NCBI GenBank assembly: GCA_018907035.1
Contig: JACCIC010000188.1
Coordinates: 461,501-525,500 of the forward strand
Direction of reading: 5' to 3'
DNA: 64,000 nucleotides
From: Sycobia sp. Sy_11
Lineage: Eukaryota > Arthropoda > Insecta > Hymenoptera > Epichrysomallidae
In this document: piece after piece, positions 1-8,670 of the stretch
Layout: every line of letters starts with the position of its first letter
Numbering within the stretch: the first letter of the stretch is position 1
The notes under the pieces: generated by a model
The model's input: only the letters and a program-made list of their open reading frames with translations
What the model was told of the DNA's origin: nothing
The model's database searches: none
Program-made: the position numbers and the translations under genes

Positions 1-1480
1 ATCGATACAGACCGACATATAGTAGACAAGCATCGCTGAACAGAAACAAGCAAAATGACGATCGTGCACGGCATAAAAATAAGGAACGCAATGGTACACA
101 AAGACTAAGTACAAGAAGTGAACTGTGGCGTGATGACGATAGACGCTGCTGTACCTGCAAGCAGGTAGGTCATTGGGCAGATAGATGTCCTGATAGAAGA
201 CGTCTCCACTGCTACAATTGTGGAGAACAAGATGGCCAGTTGCTGAAGGCAAATTTCAAAGTTTCCAATGCATTGACATACGAAATGATCCTGGGAATGG
301 ACATTATCGTAAAAATACGGATGGCGATAGATTTTGCTAACGCCACCTGGCATACACCACGACAAATAAGTCACCATTTCGTAACACTGAAAAAGAACAG
401 GCAAGAAACCATCAACTCCATAGCAGCCTTTGAAGGTGTAGCGACATTAACCCAAGAGGAGGTGCAAAAGCTTGAGCAGGTGCTAAACCACCTAATACCA
501 GCCCCGAGCGGTACACTCCAAATGGTGCGAATGCAGCCACATCACATAGATTAGTTAAGCATACCACCCTTAGACAAACGCAGCAAAGAGATTACCGCGT
601 TTGCAGCACCGCAAAAGGATCAGTACCAATACACTTGCGTACCATATGGGCTGACCAACGCCCCAGCTAATTTCCAACGAGGTATGGACCTCATATTCGC
701 GCCACACTAGCAGCCGACCGTATTCATTTACATGGACGATATCATAATTGCTATTCGAATCTTCGAGCAGCATACTCAGGAACTTACAGCGGTGCTCGCC
801 CGCCTTAACGAGGTCGGGCTTCAGATTAATAGCGATAAATCAGAGTTTTGTTGCCCCGAACTTAAATATTTAGGATACATTGTAGACTAAAACGGTTTGC
901 GCATGGATCCGAAAAAGATCGTTCGGTAAGTGATTACCCGAGGCCAACGAATCTAAAGCAGCCGAGTGCCTTTTTAGGAATGGTAGGCTAGTATGCCCGC
1001 TTTATACAGTTACTAGCGGACATAAAATTGCCACTGACACGACTACTTAAAAAGAACATCAAATGGCACTGGGGGCAGGCCCAGCAAGACGCCCCTGACA
1101 AACAAAAAATCCTGCTTACGCAAGCGCCTGTGCTAGCTCGACCGACGCAAAATAGCCCATATATTTTGCAAAATGACGCAAGCAACTACGCACTTGGAGC
1201 ATTGCTTACTCAAGAAAATAATGGAGAAGAGCATCCTATTGCTTACGCAAGTAGGACACTGACTAAGGCTGAAACAAACTACACTGTCACAGAAAAAGAG
1301 TGTCTAGCAGTCTGGTGGGCAGTTGAAAAATTGAGACGGTACCTGCTAGGTGAGAAATTCACAGTCATTACAGAGCATATCAGTCTCAAGTGGCTGCACG
1401 CACGCAAAAATCCATCGGGCCGCCCAGCAAGTTGGGCAACAGCACTAGCAAAACTACAGAAGTTCAACCTGAGCAGGACC
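1..1480 (+). mobile_element. Ty3/gypsy retrotransposon remnant, copy 1 (NC to RNase H)
   Basis: This is a decayed stretch of a Ty3/gypsy element read on the plus strand; its 5' part lies outside the window. In order I see a nucleocapsid zinc-knuckle pair (about 130-235), a fragment of the aspartic protease end (240-310), reverse transcriptase (570-950) and RNase H (1028-1400). The knuckle pair joins directly to the protease tail near 232, and the N-terminal half of the reverse transcriptase is missing, so at least two internal deletions have occurred. Stops and frameshifts break the frame throughout. The same family lies in the opposite direction at 19542-22330, where the peptides are clearly related (for example YGLTNA followed by the YM-D box). 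No LTR is visible here. The family assignment is firm; the exact limits are not. Confidence 0.85.
570..950 (+). pseudogene. gypsy reverse transcriptase fragment
   Basis: The plus-strand frames carry the end of the palm region of a gypsy-type reverse transcriptase: an ITAFAAPQ-like stretch, a YGLTNAP motif, and FIYMDDIII with the intact catalytic YMDD box near 729-750. These are followed by the EVGLQIN and YLGYIV motifs typical of the thumb/connection region. In-frame stops occur before the YMDD box and after YLGYIVD, and the upstream fingers domain is deleted. In life this enzyme copies element RNA into cDNA inside the virus-like particle; this copy cannot encode a working enzyme. The homologous region of the second copy (around 20500) has YMND instead of YMDD. 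Confidence 0.85.
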
Positions 1481-1636
1481 GTTCGAAAAGACATAAAACT
1501 ACGAAAGACGCAGAAGATAACATCATCTGCGACCGTTTGCAAAGTCGTAAAACTACGAAAGACGCAGAAGATAACATCATCTGCGATCGTCCGCAACGAC
1601 GTAAAACTATGGCAGAAGATCAAACGGAAGAAATAG
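1028..1636 (+). pseudogene. gypsy RNase H domain (open 202-codon remnant)
   Basis: An open frame of about 200 codons starts in the connection domain and covers the gypsy RNase H fold, including ILLTQAPVLARP, a YILQNDASNYALGALL stretch with the first catalytic Asp, HPIAYASRTLT, the NYTVTEKECLAVWWAV helix with its Glu, and FTVITEH-SLKWL. In related elements the motif before SLKWL ends TDH with a catalytic Asp; here it reads TEH, so that residue appears changed. The frame then runs out of RNase H homology near 1400 and into a 54-bp tandem repeat that adds unrelated repeated residues. It is a remnant, not an independent gene. Confidence 0.8.
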
Positions 1637-1959
1637 ATGGCGCCCGTCCGGAACTACGTAAAACTATCACAACAACAAACAATAGAGGAGGAAACGCCCT
1701 CCCACCCAGATCCTACCGAAAACGTGAGTTTTTCTCATATGAGGAACTGCGCTGCCCTTCGAAGAAAATCCTGAAGGAGACGGACTGCATATCTAATCCG
1801 TTCAAGGGATTATACGAGGATTTAGGAGACACGATCGCGGTGAACAACGAGTCGGATAACGACTTTTCCCAGAAGACGGGACCACTGGAAGCATCCCGAA
1901 GGAAAATAATAGTTCACCGACGTCCAGAAGACGCTGTCCCGTATACCTCGGGGCGTTAG
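1390..1959 (+). other. Open frame across minisatellite, unrecognised
   Basis: A 189-codon open frame overlaps the end of RNase H in another reading frame, crosses the 54-bp repeats (which translate as repeated KDAEDNIICDR blocks) and continues into sequence rich in Arg, Lys, Glu and Asp. I recognise no domain. The only reason it is open may be the repeat period. The downstream part (1670-2100) could be gag of the next gypsy remnant, since it is in the same orientation and leads towards the zinc knuckles at 2680. I would not treat it as a gene. Confidence 0.3.
1495..1665 (+). repeat. 54-57 bp minisatellite, three units
   Basis: The hexamer AAAACT recurs at 1495, 1549, 1603 and 1660, giving two units of 54 bp and one of 57 bp. 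Units 1 and 2 are nearly identical (AAAGACGCAGAAGATAACAT core); unit 3 is diverged. All unit lengths are multiples of three, so the array stays open in more than one frame. It lies just past the RNase H homology of the gypsy remnant. Confidence 0.85.
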
Positions 1960-2551
1960 ATAAAATCTATGAGACCACTCCTCTATCGGCCAGACCCTAA
2001 ATTTCATCGGAGGAATATCCCCAAGAGGCAACCTCCCCAGGCGAAGGTTGGACCTATAGTGTACGCGAGTACACCTGAAGACGGCTAAGTCCGGTCTTAT
2101 CGCGGTGATCGATGCGCTTTTATGCGTTCAGTCGCAACGCAGAAGTCGCAACGCAGGTGGAAATCCCGCTGAAAAACATCAGGTGCTCCAAATGCACAAA
2201 ACGAAGGAAGATCATAGTATCAACAAAGTACCAACATGATGAGAAAGTCCCCAATGACGAAGGAGCCTATGCCGACAGCAACCTCAATACTCCTCTATCG
2301 CGTCCATATGAATATATCCGGAACCAACTGGAATAATGCCGAAGACACATTAAAAACGGATATAATTCATTTATGGTCCCGATGGCCACAATCCCCGTTG
2401 CAGGTTTACAAGACCCACTCCCTAGGCCAATGGCTACGCAATGTAATTCCGCCACCAATACAGTTCTAGGAGGAACTGAAATACCGGCCCTCATGAAGTT
2501 AACGGTCTCGCCACTCCCTAATTTGGTACCCTCATACGGCTACACCCATCT

Positions 2552-2797
2552 TTGCTTACTAAGCCGTTGACAGGATGGGGCAGCATAATAGGCAAGAAGA
2601 GGGACACTCCTCAGCAAACAGCAGCAAACATATCGGCATTGACCGAGAGGTGCACTTCGCCTGCACCTGTCTGCTGGAATTGCGGTACGCAAGGGCACCG
2701 CTACTCCACCTGCCCACACTCCCAGAATCGTAAGTTCTGCTACAGGTGTGGCAGAGCGACCCGAGACGTACACACTTGTATGCCCTATTCGGAGTGA
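2552..2797 (+). pseudogene. gag nucleocapsid (zinc-knuckle) fragment
   Basis: This 81-codon frame codes for the nucleocapsid-like tail of a gypsy-type gag: CWNCGTQGHRYSTC followed by FCYRCGRATRDVHTC. Nucleocapsid knuckles bind and package element RNA. The first knuckle keeps all Cys and His ligands. The second keeps the first Cys pair and the last Cys, with His two residues before it. The frame stops at TGA soon after the second knuckle and no gag capsid can be read upstream without frameshifts. Confidence 0.75.
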
Positions 2798-2848
2798 ACA
2801 GCCCCTGCCACTACGTCTTGGGAGGGGGAGAGCGACCGCGACACGCAG

Positions 2849-3154
2849 TTGGGAAAAAGAATAAAGACGACGCGTCAGGATGCAACAGATAGTTCACAAG
2901 AAGAGGACACGACGGAGCCTAAAGAAGAGCAGCCTGCTGCAAACCCGTCAGTCGCGCATAATGTAGCGCAGACCATAAAAGAGGTGACAGGCGCTCTAGC
3001 TCAGGTATCGCAACCGGTGATGATAGTCATGCCGGGAGCGACAGTTTACATTAACAAATCAACTATACCCCCATCGCTCGAACCCGCTCGCAATAAGTCT
3101 CCGTGTATATGTCCCGTAGAGATTGTATGTATCCGCCGCATCAATAAAGCGTAG
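2849..3154 (+). pseudogene. gag-associated conserved module (PGATVYINK type)
   Basis: This 101-codon frame has no domain that I can name. It is polar and acidic at its N-terminus, then has an IKEVTGALAQ helix-like stretch followed by VMIVMPGATVYINK. A clearly related peptide (IQEVTGTLDN... VMIIMPGAAVYLNK) lies on the minus strand at 35793-36161. Conservation of the peptide at two distant loci suggests that it was once coding. Its position directly after zinc knuckles suggests the gag C-terminus or the gag-pol linker of a gypsy-type element; that is inference. Confidence 0.5.
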
Positions 3155-3308
3155 CAATTATTGTTCAGCTATACGTTTTATGTTCTTATTTCCACGTCCC
3201 CTTCCCCTTAGCTTAGCTACAATTGCTGCAAGAAACAACGGCCGGATGAGATACGAATGCGTATCCGATCACGCGTAACCAGGTAAGATCATTTAAGGTT
3301 TATAGGTT

Positions 3309-3311
<3 letters not shown>

Positions 3312-3364
<53 letters not shown>
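3312..3364. repeat. (AT)n microsatellite
   Basis: About 26 uninterrupted AT dinucleotides follow GGTTACA, the possible terminus of the gypsy remnant upstream. The stretch 3365-3684 that follows is AT-rich, with no open frame or repeat that I recognise. Confidence 0.95.
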
Positions 3365-3367
<3 letters not shown>

Positions 3368-3677
3368 CATCGTCAAAAAAACAAAGGTCGCTCAGTTATG
3401 CTTTCTTACGCATAAACATTTATCGGCCGGTTGTGCTCCAAAACTTTTCATTATTGCTCAACTTTTCTGTTAGTTGCAGATCTATACATCATTGCAAGCT
3501 TTATGGACCTCCAGTTTATAGTGGGTTCCGAACAATTGTACAGTACATCGTCACTTCTCCATAAAAAGTTGCTCGCTTAAAAAATATGCTATTCGAAGAT
3601 TATCATTTTGTTTTAATTTCAGTTAAATACGGTATTTAATTAAAAAACATAAGAATATACACTATATATAAGGTATC

Positions 3678-3684
<7 letters not shown>

Positions 3685-3734
<50 letters not shown>
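3685..3734. repeat. (AC)n microsatellite
   Basis: An uninterrupted run of 25 AC dinucleotides abuts the left ATGCAT end of the foldback-like element at 3735. Confidence 0.95.
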
Positions 3735-3737
<3 letters not shown>

Positions 3738-4311
3738 CATTTCAAATACGGTTTCTACTGAGAAATATTGTATTGGCGTGTACGGGCCAAATACGATATC
3801 CCGTGGCCTCAAGATGATTTCTATTGGGAGTTTTGCGTTCGGATGATAGAATGCGTTGTCCAGGTATCTCTGGAGGATTTTTACGGAGAGTATTGTGTTT
3901 CATTTGTAGAAAATGACATCCAGGTATAACTGGGTGACTTCTATAGGAAGTTTCGAATTCGGACGCTAGAAGACGATGTCAAGGTATGATGGGACGACTT
4001 CTATGGGGAGATTTATTGTTGGGACGTTAGAATATGATGTCGAGATCTTTTCGAATAACTTCTAAGGAAAGTTTCGTATATATTTGGTGGGAAAAAATGT
4101 CCAGGTATGTCGGGACGACTTCTATGAAGAGATTCATATTCTATCATTCGAACAAGCACACACCCAGTAAAAGTCATCTCGGCATAAGTGGACATTGTAT
4201 TCTATCCCCGATATAAAACTTTCTATAACAGTCGTCTCGAGACACTTGGATATTTTTTTCTACCGCTAGATCTTGAAAGTAGAATGTTTCCCATAGAAGC
4301 CGTATTTAATA

Positions 4312-4316
<5 letters not shown>
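3735..4316. mobile_element. Foldback-like element 1 (60-bp tandem units, inverted arms)
   Basis: The segment begins ATGCATTTCAAATACGG and ends with the reverse complement of ATGCATATTAAATACGG, so its ends are inverted repeats. Inside, the left arm is a tandem array of about 60-bp units that run roughly GACTTCTACGGGGAGT, then TTCGGACGATAGAA, then GATGTCCAGGTATGTCGGGA. From about 4150 the units appear in reverse complement (GTCGTCTCGAGACACTTGGA), so the right arm is shorter and inverted. Units are 10-25% diverged by eye. No coding capacity is apparent. Foldback-type elements with internally repetitive inverted termini are known in Drosophila (FB); I make the comparison on structure only. Related arrays are at 8671-9514 and 31613-31996. 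Confidence 0.65.

Positions 4317-4348
<32 letters not shown>
4317..4348. repeat. (AT)n microsatellite
   Basis: AT dinucleotide run directly against the right ATGCAT end of the foldback-like element. Confidence 0.95.
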
Positions 4349-4351
<3 letters not shown>

Positions 4352-4415
4352 GAAAAATGGTCGGCGAAATATCAACTTTTTGAAGTGGACGCTGCTTTGA
4401 AGCAGCCTTTTATAC

Positions 4416-4562
4416 AGACGCGACGATAGGTAAATTGCGGTCAATTATTTATAATAATATAGATTTTTATATATAGAGTACTTTTTACTTAGATATTATT
4501 GAACTGTTTAAGAAATCACTGAAGAAATTATTATCTCGGGTGACGCCGAGGCAGGCGGTGCT
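4416..4562. repeat. Foldback-associated tail repeat, copy 1
   Basis: This stretch of about 150 bp (starting GACGCGACGATAGGTAAATT, ending near GGTGCTAGCA) is strongly similar to 9568-9712. In both places it lies 50-100 bp to the right of a foldback-like element and in the same orientation. It includes a shared TTTTTATATATAGAGTACTTT core. It may be part of the mobile unit or of a larger duplicated segment; the sequence alone does not decide. Confidence 0.7.
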
Positions 4563-4563
4563 A

Positions 4564-4565
<2 letters not shown>

Positions 4566-4612
<47 letters not shown>
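4566..4612. repeat. (AT)n microsatellite
   Basis: About 23 AT dinucleotides immediately follow the GCTAGC that ends the shared tail repeat. The next 120 bp have no recognised content. Confidence 0.95.
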
Positions 4613-4734
4613 GTACCAAGCATATATTCGCTGCTTTAGCTCTATAGTATTATTTGTTTGTGGGAAGCAAACAAAGGTATAAGTAGTTTGTTTCCCTATC
4701 AATTTTCTTTTACCAAAAAAATTTTGTGTCAAAA

Positions 4735-5440
4735 ATGGAATATAGTGCTTTAAAAATCTTTAAATATAGTGCTTTAAAAATCGAGAGGACGTCGAAGTCG
4801 AACTTCGCCATGGCCTTACTATCATATCAACAACATATGAAAACGTTGAAGCAATGAAAGATCTTATGTTGAAAAATTGTAAAATCACTATCAGAGAAGT
4901 TTCTGAAGATGTTGGCATATCGGTTGAATCACACCGTGCTATTTTTCGGACGTTTTGGACATGAGACGTTTGTCAGCATTTGTTTCAAAACTGCTTAATT
5001 TTTATTAAAAAAAACCGTTGCTGGTGGAAGCTCAGGAGCATTTGATTGAAGTTAATAATGATGCTTATTTTTTCAAAAAGCTTATAACTGATGATGAATT
5101 CTGGGTATATGGTTATGACGTTGAAACTAAAACCCAAGCATCCCCATTGAAGAATCCAGAAGAAGCAAGATCGAAGAAAGCAGGCCAAATTCGATCAAAT
5201 CTCAAGGTTTTTCTCACTATCTTCTTTGATTCATGGCCAGGGCCTGAAATATGATGTTACACCTGGGTGGTGTTCGAAGGAAAGAACAAATATTATTTTA
5301 AAATGTATGCTTGTGTAAGTACAAAAACTCGAAGAAAAAATTAGCTTTCGCAAAGATGCGAAAGGGAAGTCAGGACGATTTACTGAAAAAGCCAAATTAT
5401 ATTGATCGCTTTACAATAGATTTATCCTAATGATTCTCTC
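4735..5440 (+). mobile_element. Degenerate mariner transposase remnant
   Basis: Plus-strand frames contain a broken mariner-type transposase. An N-terminal region reads NVEAMKDLMLKNCKITIREV followed by SEDVGIS, a helix-turn-helix-like stretch. The catalytic region reads LITDDEFWVYGYDVETKTQ, where the first Asp motif TGDE has become TDDE. A frame of 78 codons (5018-5254) is the longest open part. It ends in a VFLTIFFDSW stretch like the VLLTVFFD of the family. The remaining catalytic domain is frameshifted and lacks the second and third Asp motifs. No inverted repeats are recognisable. This subfamily differs from the mauritiana-like copies nearby, and the copy is clearly dead. Confidence 0.75.
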
Positions 5441-5532
5441 ACATGTATATGTGCATCTTCAACTTTTATTTGGAATTTTAGAATAAATTATTCCAATTAT
5501 AGATCCTGATTTTTATAGATTTGTTTTTTATA

Positions 5533-6819
5533 TCAGGTATGTGAATAAGTCTTTCCCGTTTTTTTTTCAAATTTTGAGCCTTTATTGTGAAAAAATGGTT
5601 ACAAATGAATTATTGAAAGTATTGGCCATCGCTAGCTACAACTTTTTCCCATCTTTCTGGCAACATACGAATTCCGTTGCGAAAAAATTCGACCGGTTTG
5701 TCCTCTATCCAGTCATCCAGCCATTGTTTGGCTTCCTCGTAGGAATGGAAGTGCTGGTCAGCCAGGCCATGCGTCATCGATCTGAAGAGATGGTAATCAG
5801 ACGGAGCAACGTCTGGACTATACGGCGGGTGGGGTAGGACTTCCCATTTGAGCGTTTCTAAGTATGTTTTCACCGGCGGTGCAACATGTGGGCGAGCATT
5901 GTCATGTTGCAAAATAACTTTGTCGTGCCTGTCGGAGTATTGTGGCCGTTTTTCTCGCAGTGCGCGGCTCAAACGCATCAATTGTCGTCGATAGACCTCG
6001 CCTGTGATCCTTTCATTCGGTTTCAGAAGCTCATAGTAAACCACACCTAGCTGGTCCCACCATATACAGAGCATGAGCTTGGCGCCATGAATATTTGGCT
6101 TGGCCGTCGATGATGATGCATGGCCGGGTAGTCCCCATGATTTTCTTCGCTTCGGATTATCGTAACGTATCGACTTTTCATCGCCAGTCACGATACGATG
6201 CAGAAAACCCTTTCTTTTATGTCGCTGAAGCAGCTGTTCGCAAGTGAAAAAACGCCGTTCGACGTCTCTCAGCTTCAGTTCGTACGGCACCCAATTTCCT
6301 TGCTTTTGGATCATTCCCATGGCTTTCAAACGCTTGGAAATGGTTGTTCGGTCAACTCCCAATGCTTCAGCAAGTTCTTCTTGCGTTTGACAAGAATCTT
6401 CATCAAGCAAAGTCGCCAATTCTCGATCTTCAAAGATTTGCGGCCGCCCGGAACGCTCCTTGTCTTCCACGTCGAAATCACCGCTTTTGAAGCGTTGAAA
6501 CCATCCGCGAACACTTGAATCATCGACACAACCTTCTCCATAAGCCTCCTGAAGCAATCGATGCGTCTCGGCAGCAGATTTCTTCAAATTGAACCAATAA
6601 AGTGAAACTTTCCGCAAATGACGTCGACTCGGCTCAAATTTCGACATTTTCACGATATAAAAAATTTATGATGCGAAAAAATTTTAACTAATGTGTTAGT
6701 ATGGAATTGTTGACATATGAATAAGCTTTGATTATGACATATGTAACCATTGAATACTCGCACAGTATTGGTGGCGCCATCTCTTACAAAAAACGGGAAA
6801 GACTTATTCACACTCCTAA
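5533..6819 (-). mobile_element. Complete mauritiana-like mariner, copy A
   Basis: A 1287-bp mariner flanked by TA dinucleotides (5531-5532 and 6820-6821). The imperfect terminal inverted repeats share GTGAATAAGTCTTTCCCGTT (left TCAGGTATGTG..., right TTAGGAGTGTG... in reverse complement). The single frame encodes transposase on the minus strand. The size and the asymmetric ends match copies B (13716-14996) and C (16303-17583), which are 6 bp shorter because of a shared deletion. This is the best preserved transposon in the window and the only one with an unbroken transposase, so it is the candidate source of activity for the family. Confidence 0.95.
5610..6647 (-). CDS. Mariner transposase, intact (345 aa)
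   Basis: This enzyme cuts mariner ends and joins them at TA sites in the nucleus. The chosen start is the ATG at 6647; an in-frame GTG two codons upstream is open but unlikely in a eukaryote. The product is 345 residues, the same length as Drosophila Mos1. Residues 1-115 form the two helix-turn-helix DNA-binding units. WVPYEL (119-124) is the family linker motif. The DD34D catalytic domain follows: TGDEK with Asp156, HDNARPH with Asp249, and SPDVAPSDYH with Asp284, the same positions as in Mos1. Copies B and C read TGDEKW, but this copy has Ser at 159 in place of Trp, three residues from the first catalytic Asp. That change may weaken the enzyme. No frameshift or stop is present. No promoter could be identified. 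Confidence 0.93.
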   Translation of the reverse strand: MSKFEPSRRHLRKVSLYWFNLKKSAAETHRLLQEAYGEGCVDDSSVRGWFQRFKSGDFDVEDKERSGRPQIFEDRELATLLDEDSCQTQEELAEALGVDRTTISKRLKAMGMIQKQGNWVPYELKLRDVERRFFTCEQLLQRHKRKGFLHRIVTGDEKSIRYDNPKRRKSWGLPGHASSSTAKPNIHGAKLMLCIWWDQLGVVYYELLKPNERITGEVYRRQLMRLSRALREKRPQYSDRHDKVILQHDNARPHVAPPVKTYLETLKWEVLPHPPYSPDVAPSDYHLFRSMTHGLADQHFHSYEEAKQWLDDWIEDKPVEFFRNGIRMLPERWEKVVASDGQYFQ

Positions 6820-6821
6820 TA

Positions 6822-7394
6822 GTTAGAGACAATTGCTTACTACATAATTAGCATACCGGATAATATTAGCTTTCCGACAGAAACAATTTAATATGCTACT
6901 AATGGTTATATAATAAATAATGTTTTAATCACCTTATTTCTAAAGTTCTCTACATTAAGATAGATTAAGGAGGAAGATATATATTTTTTATATGGTTGCG
7001 ATTTATTCATAATGACTTTTTATGATATGAAACTGTGTAAATATCAAAATTCCACATATATGTTTTTGAAATTTTTTTCTTCTTTCATAACTTTTTTTAT
7101 GGTTTATTCTAATTTTATCACGACAATTATTATTTTTTAATCAATTGATAAGACACTCCAAAATCTAACAATTAAAACTAGTAAATATATTTATTTATTA
7201 AAAGATAGGTTTTTTATGGAAATTAATAAATTATATTTGTTATACCGTGCTCATTAATAATTATTATAAATAATAATAGATTGGAGAAATATTTTAGAAA
7301 ATTCCAAGTCTAGAACATTTTGTTAAATATTAAAGAATTGATTGAAGCTTCTGCAGAAGAGAGATCTCAATAGTAAACAATCAGGGCTTTCACT
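6822..7394. other. AT-rich spacer, nothing recognised
   Basis: Very AT-rich sequence with stops in all frames between two mariners. I see no repeat, gene or RNA. Confidence 0.7.
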
Positions 7395-7509
7395 TACTCC
7401 ATCATCCGATCCCATTTTGCGATCAATTCTTTGACTTCTTCGTAAGAATGAAAATGTTGCTCAGCTGGCCTTGTACCATTCTATATCAAACTTATCAAAC
7501 CACCCTCGT
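7395..7509 (-). mobile_element. Mariner fragment with terminal repeat
   Basis: Read on the minus strand, this short piece encodes AEQHFHSYEEVKELIAKWDR, which matches the C-terminal region of mauritiana-like transposases. It is followed on the left by no further coding homology. The right edge reads CTTATCAAACCACCCTCGTA, the type of terminus that also closes the irritans-like mariner at 45427. It is therefore either a chimera of two mariner fragments or a MITE-like leftover. It ends against an AT microsatellite at 7510-7540. Confidence 0.55.
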
Positions 7510-7549
7510 ATATATATATATGTATATATATATATAAATATTTATTTAT

Positions 7550-8653
7550 TAGGTTGTCAAATATTGTCAAATATTGCGTTCAAAAGTTTAGACGTGTAAA
7601 CATGGAGTTCACTAACGCCGAAATTCGCGCTATTTTAAAGTTTTCCTTCTGCAAAGACAAATCCGCTAGAGAAACGTTTCGTGAGATTAGTGGTGTCTTG
7701 GGGGGTGACACGCTATCACTTTGAACCGCAGAGGAATGGTTTCGACGATTCAGAGCCGGTGAAAACGACACCATGGATAAGCCAGCCTGCGGAAGACCTT
7801 TGACGACGAATACCGATCAAATTATGGGATTCATCGAGTTAGACTGGCATGTGGAATCTCGTGACATCGCCCAGGAGATGAGAGTTAGTCACCAAATCAT
7901 TTTAAACCATCTGCAGAAGGCTGGATACAAAAAAAACTTCTGGACCGAATCAACGCCTGCGATGTGCTGTTGAATCGGAACGAACTCAACCCATTTCTGA
8001 AGCGAATGGTGACTGGCATCGAAAAATGGATCACATACGACAATATCAAGCGAAAACGATCGTGGTCCAAGGCTGGTGGACTATCCCAAACAGTGACCAA
8101 GCCGGGATTGACGGCCAGGATGGTTTTGCCGTGTGTTTGGTGGCATCGGAAGGGAACCATCTACTATGAACTGCTTCCATATGCTTAATTCTACCATCCA
8201 CTGTGAACAACTGGACCGCTTGAAGTAGGCTATTGACCAGAAGCGTATACAATAGGCTAACAGAAAGGGCGTAGTGTTCCACCAGGACAACGCCAGACCA
8301 CACACTTCGTCGATGACTTGTCAGAAACTACAGAATTTCAGATGGGAGGTTTTATCGCATCCACCACATAGCCCGGACATCGCCAAGCGATTCCCACCTG
8401 TTTCTGTCTATGTCGAATGCCCTCGGTGGTGTAAAGTTGGACACGAAAGAGGCTTATGAAAAGTGGCTATCGAAGTTCTTCGCAAATAAGGAGAGAGTTT
8501 CTACGAGAGGGGTATTATGAAGTTGCCGTCTAGATGGAAGCAGATTATCGAACAAAACGGCGCATATTTGAAGTAAATCCGACCACTGTAACACTTTTTA
8601 TAATGCATTGAATGAAGAGCAAAAAAGCGGAAGGAAAATATCTGACAACCTAA
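7550..8653 (+). mobile_element. Decayed mariner (TTAGGTTGTCA ends), copy 1
   Basis: TA dinucleotides flank this 1104-bp element (7548-7549 and 8654-8655). Its termini are TTAGGTTGTCAAATAT on the left and, in reverse complement, TTAGGTTGTCAGATAT on the right. The transposase, starting at the ATG near 7601, shows AEIRAILKFSFCKDKSARE, then ENDTMDKPACGRP, then the HQDNARPH catalytic motif. Several stops and frameshifts break it. The segment around WVPHDL is deleted compared with the related copy at 12605-13651, and the first catalytic motif reads TGIEKW in place of TGDEKW. The copy is dead. The subfamily resembles mellifera-group mariners common in ants and bees. Confidence 0.88.
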
Positions 8654-8670
8654 TATTGTACATATTATAT

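Larger units (their letters stand above)
2100..3160 (+). mobile_element. Second gypsy-type remnant: gag with two zinc knuckles
   Basis: This plus-strand segment holds the C-terminal part of a retroviral-type gag. Around 2680-2780 there are two adjacent cysteine knuckles, CWNCGTQGHRYSTC (CX2CX4HX4C) and a second, CYRCGRATRDVHTC, in which the usual spacing is altered. The knuckles differ from those at 130-235 (CCTCKQVGHWADRC), so this is a different element family. The open frame 2849-3154 follows and contains an acidic stretch and a VMIVMPGATVYINK motif that recurs on the minus strand at 35793-36161. The frame is broken between the knuckles and this motif. The segment ends near GGTTACA at 3304-3311, against a long AT microsatellite; GTTACA is a common LTR terminus, but I cannot define an LTR here. 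Confidence 0.7.

Noticed and set aside
4223..4444. Frames coding repeated Ile-Tyr (also at 4508-4732, 4188-4400, 38893-39102)
   Set aside because: They are translations of AT microsatellites; no coding evidence on either side.
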